Assembly: GCA_021234155.1 (NCBI GenBank) | Contig: JAJEKV010000011.1 | Location: 19,794,677-19,858,676, forward strand | Direction: 5' to 3' | From: Isoetes taiwanensis | Lineage: Eukaryota > Streptophyta > Lycopodiopsida > Isoetales > Isoetaceae | Length of the DNA: 64,000 nt | Shown: positions 46,888 through 58,811 of the stretch, in pieces | Position numbering within the stretch: position 1 is the first letter of the stretch | Layout: every line of letters begins with the position of its first letter | The notes under the pieces: generated by a model | The model's database searches: none | Seen by the model: only the letters and a program-made list of their open reading frames with translations | Told to the model about the DNA's origin: nothing | Translations under genes and position numbers: made by a program

Positions 46888-49370
46888 CAGTCTGTTGCTG
46901 CTAGCCATGGTCGTCCTAGAGTCTCTGAGGATCACGAAATCTCCTTTCATAGCCTATCTTTCGCGGGACTCAATACTTTAAGAAGACGTATTGCTGCAGA
47001 CAACTCGCATCTTCGCCCTATGACTAGCGTAAAGATCGTGGCATGAAATAGCAAGGCCTCAAGTGCATGGTCATGATCTTAATTGCCTAGCTGTCTTGCA
47101 AAGAAAAGGAAATCATTCGTATGTCAGTGGAGCAGAAGAGAAGGTATCCCGAGTAGTTGAAGACCCAATCACTTTTCTGGATACACTTGCACACAGCAAG
47201 CGATAATAAGATACAAGGAATTGTCAATAGAGTAGTGCAGTCAGTAACTAAGCATGCATCATATTCATTCTGTTGCATCATATGCATTCTGTTTGAAGTA
47301 CATTTTCTAGAGATCTGTTTCTAGTGTAAGCGGACAATTAGGCAGGGCCGCCATATTTTTCATTGCTTTGCGTGGAAGTTTTGCAGTACACATGAGGTTC
47401 CTAGAAGGGAAGAAAGTGATAATACACAAACGTTAATGTAGATTGAGGCTATCCCGACATTTGGCTACTATCTTATCACTATCATTTGTGCAAGGCGACA
47501 AGGCATTTTGCAGTCTAGACTGTAGACACCATCAAATTTTTGGAAATTTTTGGAAGGAAAAAGCTTGTTCGCAACTAGAACTTTAAAAAGCAATGCGAAA
47601 ATGACACAATAAGATGTTATGTGGAGCCGCAACAATGAGCAGATTCCGGGGATGAGCAGATTCCGGCGCGGCTGGCTGCTGCCGGTGGCCAGCTCCCATT
47701 TCAGAGCAGGAATCTGCGAATTGTTGCCGCTCCACGACGTCAAGGTAAGCTTCGGCAGATGGCAGATGGTAAGCAGACCGACTGTCTCAGGTTCGTCAAG
47801 AATGATCTACCCATTTGTCATCCTGATTAGTATGATCCCCACATGGCGAGCTCTCATTGGCCACCAAACAAGAATGAAGACTAACTTACCTTGACGTATT
47901 AATTTTGTTAAAATGCAAAAAGGAATGCTAAAATGACGCAATATCATAATCTTGTTAGGATTTTTTCCGTGGTGCATTCTTGTGCTGCCACGTCTGATGC
48001 TCCAATAACAGGGAATCGTAATTGGGTGCAAGAATTTTGGATTGCAGCTTCAATAGAGCTATGCAATTTGATGATCTTGTGTAGCAGGCTCTCTAAAATC
48101 CTTCCTCGATTATGATATTGTTAGGGTAAGCCAAATGGTCCGTGATTCTTAGTTAGCAGCTCTCAGCTGACGCCGCTCGTTACTAAACTGGGAATCATGT
48201 CCCAATTAGCTTATCCTAGAACAACAGCAGAATGTATTCATTTGTTCTTTGCACCTTTGAAGCAAAAAGCAATGCAAAAATAATACAACATGTGTTCATT
48301 CTTCTGCACCTTGAATGCAAATGATACAACAAAGTGTACAATCCATCTTTATATACTTAGGAAAAGAGAAATGCAAAAAAATAGTACGTGTACATCCATC
48401 CATTTGTTTGTCCTTCGAGACTTGATAATGCAATATAAGATTAATAAAATATCCAAACGACTATGTTAAACCAAAATGACATATTATTTCTAGTACTTAA
48501 AGTGGCATCTAGATCTAAGTCTAGAATGTTATATATTGACGAACAATGGCATCTAGATCTAAGTCTAGAATGTTATATATTGACAAACGATAGCTGTAAA
48601 TATTTTTTATAAAATGCATGTTATTTTGCTACATGTGTACACGTCCCAAAAATTTCCTTGATTGCAATATAAAGCTTATGGCCAATATCAATTCTAGGTC
48701 TTCTAGCAACATTGATGCATCAATTCCGATAATAAGCATGTATTACAATGTCACTTAGCCATACAATATCTACAAAGTTAATTTGGGTCAGATTCGAGAT
48801 TCGGACATCACAACAATAGCGCCATGCCATGTGTCAATGATTCTTTTTAGGCATTTACTTCCCTTAATGTTCTACCACTTTGCCTCCAACACGAAATAAC
48901 AAAACAAAAAGCATGCAAACATTTGCTAGGCAACCCTCCTTGTGCAACACCTTGTTTTGTATAAGACAACTGCATGTAGAAGTGTAGACAAAGGTTCTTT
49001 TAGGGCAAAGATATACAAGCTATATAGTTGCTGAGAGGAGATCTCAGTTACCATCTGGGTCTGTTACAAGCTCGTGGTTGGGTAGTGAGCTAACTTGTGA
49101 CGTCATGTGTCTGTTTCAATGGAATCAGAGCCTTGCTTCAATTCCTCGTGGCAACATTGGTGTGTTCCACATGCTTGTGGACAAGCTCTCGAGGAAGGGG
49201 GGAATTGACATGGTTTGTAGGGTACGGGAATCAGAATTCATTTTGTGTCTTTGGTGGTTATGCGTCCTAAATCTAGTCCATCCCCATTAAATGAGCGTCT
49301 TCTTCCTTTATTATAATGATATATTTCCAAATGAAATTCCACAAACTTTATCTTCCCAGTGTGCAAAAGA
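46888..49370. other. No gene recognised
   Basis: AT-rich sequence. A 14 bp inverted repeat (GACGTCAAGGTAAG at about 47737 and its complement at about 47885) could bound a small 160 bp element. The motif AAAGCAATGC(G/A)AAAATGACAC-like recurs near 47590, 47915 and 48265. No coding exon can be supported. Confidence 0.4.
48503..48590. repeat. 44 bp tandem duplication
   Basis: Two head-to-tail copies starting TGGCATCTAGATCTAAGTCT at 48503 and 48547, nearly identical. Each contains an internal AGATCT and a TAGACTTAG-type palindromic stretch. Confidence 0.9.
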
Positions 49371-52300
49371 TCATAACATAGATCTTCTTCCAGGGAAAGA
49401 ATCTCCTAGTCAAGCTCCTTATCAGAGAAAGCAGATTTGGTGCCACTTCAAGTCGATAACTCGAATAACTTTGCTTATGGTGCCAGTAAAACTGAGACAG
49501 TATAGATATAGGCACTACTTAAGACTGACCTTGCTACCACTATTTGTCTAGCCATTGAAAGCCTACAGACCTTCCATTATCTTAAGTGCTTTTCCAAATC
49601 AAGAAAGATCTCATCCTATAATCTAGAAATGAAAGCTAAAGTCTCAGGTTTTCTACGATTGAAACCTGTATTTGTAAAAAACTTACTAATTTGGAGTTTT
49701 CTTATTTGTTGGATATATGTATATTTTGTTTTAGGGTGAGGCTTGTGGCTATGGTTGATATTTTAGAATGGCATTGCAATGATTTTTTGGAGGGGTTTGT
49801 GGTAAGGCAGGGCCATGGTTTGACCGGATTGTGGCATGCATCCCTGGCTTCGTGGAGCTTCTATTATGTTTTGATTTTTTCCTAAATTTCCGATTCCAGT
49901 GTTTGCATTTGGTGCTTGTGGTCGAGGCTTGGAGGTCCCAGCAAAGATCAATTTTGCTCTTACGTTGCTTTGTTATTACCTTATTGTTATCTTGTTTTTA
50001 GTTGAAAATGTCAGTTCTCCTTCGAGTAAGCTGTCATGTAGTGATTTGCATTGCAGATATAACCCTTTGTGCTTTGTTTGCAGTTTAATTAGCTTTGTGG
50101 TGTTCAATTTTCATGCCCGTTCGCTTAGATGTGTTCCTTGAGGATCGCAGCACAGAGACACCGTCAAAATTTGCAACTGAAAACCCAGTTGGTGCGACAA
50201 CCATCCGTAATTTTGATGTTCCTTCTCCTAATCTCCATGATCCTGCTAGTCATAACCCCAACTTCCATGTTCACAGCACTCCAGAGCCAGATGTCCTTAT
50301 CCAAAAAATTGAAGAGCTCCTGAATGTAAACGGCTTGTGTGTTAGGTTGTCTGAGCAATCATGATCATGGCCGCTCTTAGCAGGGCAAGGGATGTGATGC
50401 ATAGGAATATACGACGACATGACATGCTTTAGTGATCATGGATGAATGGCCATTTGAATCACTGATCCAGAGGTGTAAACTCCTCTAGCTTTTGTATTTT
50501 ATGTTTTAAGTTTTATTTTATGTAGTTTTGTTTATGTTTACCTATTGCGATGGCGAGGTGATGATGGCATCATAATCATGTAATGTTTTCTAAGTGTGGT
50601 GGCAAGGTCATGACGCCACCACACGTGTGCTATCTGTGTTGTGATATGAGAGAACATATTTATTTTTTTATGATGATTATATGACATTATTGACGAGTAA
50701 GGTTTCTTGGGGGATGGAGATGCGAATAAGATGTGGAGAATGTGTTATTCTTTTGAACTCACAGGTGGCAACAGATGCTGAATTAGCAGGTCCTTGGAGC
50801 ACCATACAAAGTCCCCAATGTATGATTTCAATTTTCCAGCTCTGTGGCCATGCTTGGGTTTGGTCCCAAGGAGCTAGTCTATGTTGTGCTTATAATTAAT
50901 TGAAAACTAGTGATATTGTGAATTCCTGTTGCTTCTCATGTATTGTTGATCTGAAAATTATATTGGATATTATTTAAAAACAAGCAATATTATGAATTTA
51001 TATTGTGGCACAAGTACTGTTGATGTGAAAATTATATTAGGGAAGACCATGACATATTGCAAATTAAATGTTTTCAAGTGCATTTTATATGTTTGGTATT
51101 CCAATTTTAGGGTTTCCATCGTAGTGGTTCAGATTTAATCTCACATGGCATATCTTGGAAGATGAGCCAACCTGCACTATGGTCCATGGAAAAGAGGTGA
51201 TATGAGCAGGAAATACTTATTTTTGGAATTGCAAAAATGCTTACACACACAAGATATTCCAAATGGTTTGTACATTCTAAGCACCACATTTCTGTCTTCT
51301 TGAATGTAGATATAAACTAGTTGAAAAAAATTGAATGTCACTTAATTTTGTATATATTGACCCAAGTTGGTTCATTTGCAAAATGTTTTATTAGAGCTTC
51401 TCGAGGGTATGTGAGCTATGTTCATGTCCCAAATTCTCTTGTCACATATTTTTAGGTTGAACTCACTTTGAAATGCAGGCCAAGAGTATTATACTCCTCT
51501 GTGATACCAATCACCAATGTAAGAAATTCTCGCCAAAGACCACCTATTTTGAATTTTCCTATCCACAATAAAAAATAATGGCATACTTCCTCCACTAGTT
51601 TCCACCTGCAGCCACCACAAAGACATAGATATTGATGTGCAATTTTTGATGTCCTAATGCCAAAGCTCTTCAATTGACTCCCATGGTTTCAACAACCCTT
51701 TAAGAAATGGAGGCTCCGGTCTCAGTTTGTAAAAAGGTGCCCAAGGTAAATATGATTTCTGAAAAGTCTTAGCACATGGAATGCAATGAGATAATGATTG
51801 ATATATAGCTGCAAGCCTGGAGATACAAATTCTTCTTAAAAAATTTCCACATTAACTTACATACCAAGATCTTACGATAAAGTTTAAAATCAAGCATTCT
51901 AAGCCCCCCACTCAATTTTGATCTGCTACATTTACTCCAAGCAACTTTTACGTCTGACCTTTCCTCATTTCATCCCTAAATGAAATCTTGTACCATTTTC
52001 GACAACTCGGATAACTTTGCTTCCGGTACTAGTAAAATTGAGGCATCGTAAATATGGGTATTACTTCACTGTTCTTCTAGCTATTGAAAGTTTACAGACC
52101 TTCCACCATTTTATGCGCTTTTTCAAATTAGGAAGATCTCGTTCCATATCTTAGAAGATGACGTGCATACTCCCACTGGAATATGCAATAATCTAGAAGA
52201 GGAGCCAACTGACACTATGATCCATGAAAAAGAGGTGAGCAGGAAACACTTATTTTTTAGATTGCTTAGGTGTACGCCTAAGGCACCATATTTCTGTTTT

Positions 52301-52480
52301 CTTGAATGTAGATATAAACTAGCTGAAAAAAATTGAATGTCACGTACCCTTTGTACACGATGAGCCAAGTTGGCTACAATTGCAAAATGTTTTATTGGGC
52401 CGCCGCACGGGGGTGTAAAGGCGGAATGGAACGAGGAGGAGAGCATTTTTTTTAATTCACCAGAGACTCGCTTCTCCTTC
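49370..52480 (-). mobile_element. Diverged duplicate repeats, probably LINE remnants
   Basis: The segment at 49430-49640 resembles 51985-52150, and 51115-51410 resembles 52165-52400 (shared stretches include GTAGATATAAACTAG and AAAAAAATTGAATGTCAC). On the minus strand the composition and short motifs recall the C-terminal part of plant LINEs, but no catalytic motif survives, so that assignment is weak. The stretch between (49650-51100) holds no gene that I can recognise. Confidence 0.4.
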
Positions 52481-52499
52481 ACTTAGATTGTGTATCCTC

Positions 52500-52722
52500 A
52501 TGGAAGACTCGAACTAGTGGTAACACATTAGATCTAGCAACTATAGGTCTCGAGTTCGAGACTGCCCAGAATCGCACTCTGAACTGTTGGGTGTCAAAAC
52601 CCACAGACGCAATGTAAAGTGGTTGGGGGCAGGGCCCATGTGTGGTCACATGTCCAGTTGGATGCTGCCTAGTGGCGTGACGTTAAAATACTATCTATCT
52701 ATCTATCTATCTTATTCCAAGC
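52500..52722 (+). mobile_element. tRNA-like SINE candidate
   Basis: An A-box-like TAGTGGTAAC at 52515-52524 and a B-box-like GAGTTCGAGACT at 52552-52563 lie about 37 bases apart, the spacing of an RNA polymerase III internal promoter. About 130 bases of non-tRNA body follow, ending in a CTAT repeat (about 52691-52722) that would be the 3' tail. This is the architecture of plant SINEs. Target duplications were not found. Confidence 0.5.
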
Positions 52723-53319
52723 TCAAAGGCCCAAGATTAGGATGAAAAAGAGAGTTTGATAGTTCGAGCTTATACTCTCTCATGTCATATATATTTTGCT
52801 AGAAAAGAAAAACATTGGTCAAATGAAGCTATTAACTATTAAATGTGTTTAGGAAAGTGTGGGTCATCTATATCTTAGAGTAGAATTGGTTGGCACCCAT
52901 GGAATAGAATAATGATTATAGAATAGTAAACATTTTTTTGCAAGAGCATCTAAGAGAACCACGGTCTGAGTAGGTTTCCCAATGAGTTTCAGTTGGTTTT
53001 TGTTTTTGCTGTTTTGTCAAAATGTTCATGGCCATTGAACATGGTTTTTTTTTTTGCCATGGCTGTGCATGGGCGGTCAAATTTGCATGCCATATTGTTT
53101 TGGCATGTCTGAAAGCCCTATTTCGCATCTATGCTTGGCAGAATTGGCCTGCCTGAAGGCCTCCCTGGTAGATTTCCTCCAAATCTCTTGGAGGCTGGCT
53201 GCATGGTTCTGTTTCCTGAATGGTAGCTATAAGTTTGTATTTCCTATAGGTTTGCGGAGCGGGATGGTTGAAGTGTGATCCAATCTACCTTTGCTTAGCC
53301 TCTTTGGAGCATGGCTAAG

Positions 53320-53500
53320 CAGAATTCTTAGTGTTCCGGATTTTGATTTGTTATAGCCTTGCATCTTTGCACGGTTTAAGTCTGCATTGTGTAGCAAATT
53401 CAGTTTGGCCATATAAAGGCTCATGGTTTTGAGATTTGTTGTAGCCCTGCATCTTTGCAGCAAATTCAATCTGGCCATATAGAAGCTCAGGGTTCGAGAT
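53320..53500. repeat. 66 bp direct duplication
   Basis: AGCAAATTCA followed by TGGCCATATA occurs at 53393 and again at 53459, with flanking sequence also shared. It is partly preceded by a third, more diverged copy of TTGTTATAGCCTTGCATCTTT. Confidence 0.75.
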
Positions 53501-53779
53501 TTACATTACCATTTGAATCCTCTGTTAACATTTCTATACTTATCTTTTTAGAGTAGTAGAGTTAAAACTGTACATCATGCCTCTGCTTTGCCTGAGGGAT
53601 GTATGGGTGGACATTCGAAAACAAGGCCTCTACAATGTCATGATCTCTTCGGCATTTGGAACAGTATATTGGAAAACTATAGAGGTCTATGGAGCTGGCA
53701 TTAGTAGAATAGAATTGTTTTTATCGTCCACGGAGACCAATCGGCCTATGGAACCCAATACAAAAGTCTGGCCGTCACA

Positions 53780-55905
53780 TTATTTGCCTCGGATTAAAAA
53801 CCCCCCAGAAGGGGTTTCGAGGAAAAACCGTGGCGACAATAAGGCTAGCGACAACGATTAAATGGTTGGCTGAGGGGCATATCGAGCCCTCAAGTCCAAG
53901 ACTTCTGAATGATCCGATGAGCGGTGGCGCAGAAGTCGTGCCCGTATCATGTGTAGCGGCTCATCGGGTCTAATCAATCGAGCATAAGCGTGTCCGAATC
54001 GATCATATCTTGGGCACTCGGAAAGTGTGATACTCATCCTCAACAGGCTCCCGTCACGGCGGCGACAAACCCTATCCTGCCATAGCTCCCCAATCCATCG
54101 ATCTGTCTCAATCCGGAGATGGTGGGCACCTGTGCGAATGGAGGCGATATGCCTGCGCTTTTTCATGGGCAGATGTGAACGTAGGTAGCGCTGTGGGCCT
54201 CGTTCTAATGTGGGATTTATGTGTTTGCTTGTAATGTGTTGTTTTGACTTGCTCGAGGGCCATGGAATCCCAAAGCTTGCTTTGGAGAAACAAGCATCAA
54301 GGTAACATCTCGGCGATCCGCGATGCGCCTCTGTTTCTACTTGGATGCACGTGCTCTGGACATTCCATCGAGTTAGCCATCGCACTCTTTTATCCTTCCA
54401 ACAATTCTTGAGTCGTTGTGGTCCCATTGCCCTTTGCATAAGCCAAGTCGCGGTGAGCGATCATCATCGGATCATCATCCATATTTACCACCTTCGGAAA
54501 TAGGCGATGTGTCTATCAAGGGCAGCTTCGGCGAAGTGGCGAAAAACCTGCTCTCCGCAACAAAATTTGATATGGGACCGTGGATTTCACTCCAGAGTGC
54601 CCGTGCTAAGAAGGTCTTACGCTTTTTGTTCTAAGTCGCTCCAAGTAGCAAGGGACACCACCGGGCCCCGGACTTCAACCCCGCATACAAAAAATCGGGC
54701 TCTACCAATACCCCGAGCAGATGTGCACGATGTCCCCAATCATATAATTACGCTCTGTGGTTATTGTTCTGCATTGCATAAAGTACTTTCCAGCCTGCTG
54801 CTACACACAATCTTATGGAAGTGTCCCAGCATAGTGTAGAAGGAAACTCCACTCCCAGATACTTGTAGGTGGGTGTCACCTCCACTTGTTGCCCTCGATA
54901 AGTGAATGAAGGGGGCCTTGGATGGTGCGAGGATGAGATTAGGACCACCTTAGTCTTGGCCAGATTGACGTTCATGTCTCGTGGCACGGCGGAATGTATC
55001 GAGCATCTAGGTGAGATCATATATCCTCATTCGGGGTGTGAGCTAAGAGGTCAACATCGTCTGCGTAGATGAGTTGCCTGATGACCTGATGCAAAAGTTG
55101 GGTCCCGCCACCCCCATTGTCCATGAGCCAGGGTTCCAACTGGTCAATGTACATACCAAACAATGTTGGAGAAAGAGGACATCCCTGGCGGACCCCAATA
55201 CTGCTAGTGAATGGATACCCCGTCATCCGCATCTGGCCTGAACAACTCTTGTACAACCTGTATACTGCATTTTGCATATCCACAGGAACCTCCAGTTGCC
55301 GCAATCTTTCACATAACTTTTCTCGAGGCACAGTGTCAAAAGCCTTCGCAAAGTCAACAAAGCAACAATACAGGTCTCACCGACGGTTTCTGCTATCCTC
55401 AATCAAAGTCCTCAATGTGAAGATATGATCAATGGTTGAATGCCGGGGTCTGAACCCTGCTTGCGTGAGAGCTCGCACACCTGTTGCTTCTGCCCACCTC
55501 GTCAACTGTTGCTCAATAATGCCAGCTAGCAGTTTGGCAAACACCGAACTGACCATGATTGTTCGGTAATTGGTTGGACTATGTGGATCTCCTACCTTGT
55601 AAATGGGGACAACTCTGCTTGTGGTCCACTGCTGGGGGAATCCTTCCTGCAGCGCTCTGTTGAACATAGTGGTTAGGTACCATAGCCTCCCCTGCCCACT
55701 TGAGCAACTCTGCCTGCATACCATCCAGGTCCATTGCTTTTTCATTGACCAAACGCTGTAGACCCTGGGTAACATCATCCTCTGTGATTTCTAATGTCGG
55801 ACCATGCTGTGGGGGTATGAGTGCTCGTGTCCCTTGAGGATCATAGAGTTGCTGCAAGTATTGTTCCCACTGCTCATGAGTGATGTTCCCCGTAGGCTGG
55901 GTGTA
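53780..55905 (-). mobile_element. LINE (family 3), truncated, minus strand
   Basis: Read from 55905 down: NEKAMDLDGMQAELLKWAGE (about 55740), HSTIDHIFTLRTLIEDSRNR (about 55400), SIGVRQGCPLSPTLFGMYID (about 55180), the catalytic QLIYADDVDLLAH (about 55060), VNLAKTKVVLIS (about 54960) and YKYLGVEFPSTL (about 54850). The C-terminal frame 54439-53858 ends with RRRDGSLLRMSITLSECPRY, a degraded zinc finger. Several frame changes and stops make it inactive. It differs from the LINE families at 8-13 kb and 35-40 kb, though it shares the QGCPLSPTLFG box with the latter. The 5' end is cut off at 55905, where hAT sequence starts. Confidence 0.85.
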
Positions 55906-57720
55906 ACTAGTGATTTCTTATTTGAAAAGATGAGTGAAGTAATTGAAGAGATTGAACCTCAAAATGTGGTGCATATGGTAGCGGTCAATGGTTCAAATTG
56001 CGTTTTGATGGGTAAACTTATAGAAGAGTATAAATCAATCAAATGGTCTCCATATGCATCTCACAGCTTGAATCTAATGCTGAAAGATATTGCAAACAAG
56101 ATAAAATGGATTAAGGAAGCAAGATTGGTAGGTGAAAACATAGTGCGTCTCTTTGCAAGGAAGAAGAAAGCGTTACATATCTTCAGAAAACATTCAAAAA
56201 ATGGAGTTAATAAAACCCATGAAGACAAGATTTGGTACATATTTTTTCATGATGGAGCGTTTAGTAGAGGTTTATTTAGCCTTCATTTAGACAAAGTGTA
56301 TTTTCTGATGATTGGGGCCATACACCAGAAGCTGAGTTGGTCCAACTCCAAATGCTGGATAGGAGAAATCTTGAGGCCTTTCAAAGTATTGCTGATTTGT
56401 CGCGCCCTCTCTACTCAGTGTTGCACCTTACAATAGAAAAGGATCTACTATTGGGTTACTTCATGAATTTATGGATTACATTGGTGGGGCAATCGATAGA
56501 AGCTTGGGAGATCCAAAAATGAAGGATAGGTAAGCACACATTTTTTGCTTTACTTAATATATTTTTATGTTATTTAGCTTCAATATTTCAATATCTGTTA
56601 ACATTCTCGTAGGGTGAGGGAAATTGAAGAAGTTAAAAACTATTTGGTCAATCAATGGGATTGGTTTCATCGACCAATTCATGTTGTGGCGCATCTATTA
56701 CATCCGCTATGGAGAGGGAATGCCACAAAAATGATTAATAAGAAGCTTCATGACGGATGTGTAAAGTATATTCTAGATCTTTATGATGCAGAGAAGGCAG
56801 ATAAATTATATAATGAGATGCTTGCATTCCATCGTAGAATGGGATGCTTCAACAATCCCATGGCAAAATCACAAGGTGCCATGTGTAAACCTGTATCATG
56901 GTGGGACAAATGTGGAAAAAGCACCCCTGAACTTCAAGCATTGGCTTTCAAGATCTTGTCATAGGTTAATGGATGAATTCAAGTTTCTATTTCATCCTAC
57001 CAACATGCTCAATCAATTTATTATGCAATTCAATTACTTTGTAGGATTGCCCTACTAGTGTCGTTGAGAGGAACTGGTCTAATACTCTTTAATTCACACT
57101 AAAAGGAGAAGCAAATTGAAGACAAGCACAATGCATAATCTAGTATAATCTAGTATATTGTAGAGAGGATTTGCGTGCTTTACGCAAATACAAGAATCTT
57201 ACAAAGCACAAATCGGTATAATCTGCAACTTCCTTTGCTTTCCTTCCTTTCCTATCACATTATAATTCTTATGGTTTATGCTGCAACTCACATCACAATC
57301 TCATAGGTGGATCCCAATGATATTGATGTTGCCAAGAGGCCCGATTTGCGGCCAATTGATCGCAGTGAAGCGGAATGTTTATGGAGTGTTCAGGTACAAT
57401 GATAGTCTGTCATTCGACATCAAGAGCAGTTAAAATGGCTGGTTTCATGTTATGGAACAAGAAGGAGAGGGAGGAGAGATAGAGAGAGAGCAAGGGGAAG
57501 ACGGCAAGCAAGAGGGAGAGGTATGCAAGTGGAAGAAAATGGTGAGGAGGAAGAGGTGGAGGATCAAGAGATGACAAAGATTGGGAAGAATTACATGAGG
57601 AAGAAGATGATGGAGAAAATGATGATGGCGATGGAAGTGAAAAGAAAGAAAGTGAGTCAAGAAGAAAGCGAAAGTGATAGCGATGGAGAAGAATCATCAA
57701 ATCAAATGGTTGATTAAACT
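55906..57720 (+). mobile_element. hAT transposase relic (DUF659 type)
   Basis: The frame 55918-56436 reads VVHMVAVNGSNCVLMGKLIE, KWSPYASHSLNLMLKDIANK and RKKKALHIFRKHSK, the DUF659 core of plant hAT transposases, then shifts frame at about 56305. The frame 56614-56964 continues with FHRPIHVVAHLLHP and CKPVSWWDKCGKSTPEL. A damaged hAT dimerisation motif, VVERNWSNTL, follows at about 57058-57090, and an acidic, Glu/Asp/Lys-rich tail lies to 57720. hAT transposases cut and paste DNA. This copy is broken by stops, and no terminal inverted repeats or 8 bp target duplication were found. Confidence 0.75.
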
Positions 57721-57789
57721 TGCTTTGGACATTCAATTCAGGTTTAGTAGACATAAAAGTTAGTATTTTTCATGTCTCTATAGTTTAAC

Positions 57790-58800
57790 AGCTACTATAT
57801 GACTCTTAATCTGTTATTCTTTGTGGATTTTATTATTAAAAACTTTATTATTTATTTAAAACTTTGTGGCGCATCTAGCGCATCTTAAAAATCGATAAAT
57901 TCTTTGGATGCTTAGATGCTCGCATCTCCGCATCCATCTTTAGATGCTTTTGAACTATGGGCAAGAGGTGCCTCGTACTCTTTCAGGATAACCTTTTGCA
58001 TTAGCATATTCATGAGGTACATGTGTCATTTCCCCATCATCCTTTGATCTACTCAACATGCAAATCTAATATTAGAAACACCCAGAACCAGAACACCTCC
58101 TCTTCCCTTCTCGTTACAGTTAGGCACATGTAAAGGCTACACAGCAGAGAGCTAACCAAAAACATTCCTTGCTTTACAAGCCTAACCCAACATCTTCCAA
58201 ACGTGGGGGCACTATGTACATCAGATGTATGTAATTAAGGAGCTTCATAGCATTTAGTTGTCTATCCCTTGTTCTTCAGACCAATAATAGGGAACAAGCA
58301 ATTTTATTATTAAGCAAGAAGATGATGAGTGGGATAAACTTAATCAAAATACTAATCTTATTTTGCTTCGTTCACTTACAATCACCAATCAATGGACGTG
58401 CAAGAAAACCGAACTGAACTATCAAGTTCTCATCCGCTCTCTCCAACCCTGTTACAAACATGCTTAATGTTACAGAAAAGAGCCATTCCTGTGTTGGAAT
58501 TAGTGCCTGCTCAAGGCTTGCACTACATGGACAGGCAAGTGCAATTCCAAAGCAGGAATGGCGCCGCAATAAATTTACTTTCTTTGTGAAGCAAAATACA
58601 GCAGGAGAAACAACTAAAACAAAAATAAACGTCACCCATCAATAAGGACGCAATTGGGAACCTCAACTTGAAAAGACCAACAAGAAAAAGAGGGGAACAA
58701 CAAATCATGCTTACCTTCCAACAAGTACAACATAGAATTTTAATTTGATAAGAATGAATGAAATGTTGGAAGAGAAAAGATTCACAGCAGAGCATGGTGT
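57790..58800. other. Intergenic / 3' flank of NOT2
   Basis: No gene recognised. The part nearest 58800 is presumably the 3' UTR of the minus-strand NOT2 gene. Confidence 0.5.
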
Positions 58801-58811
58801 AATGGTACAAC

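Noticed and set aside
52916-53278. Short overlapping frames on both strands near 53.0 kb
   Set aside because: No motif, low-complexity T-run inside, no splice signals.
57410-57754. Ser/Pro/Leu-rich minus-strand frame
   Set aside because: It is the reverse of the acidic Glu/Asp/Lys-rich tail of the hAT relic.
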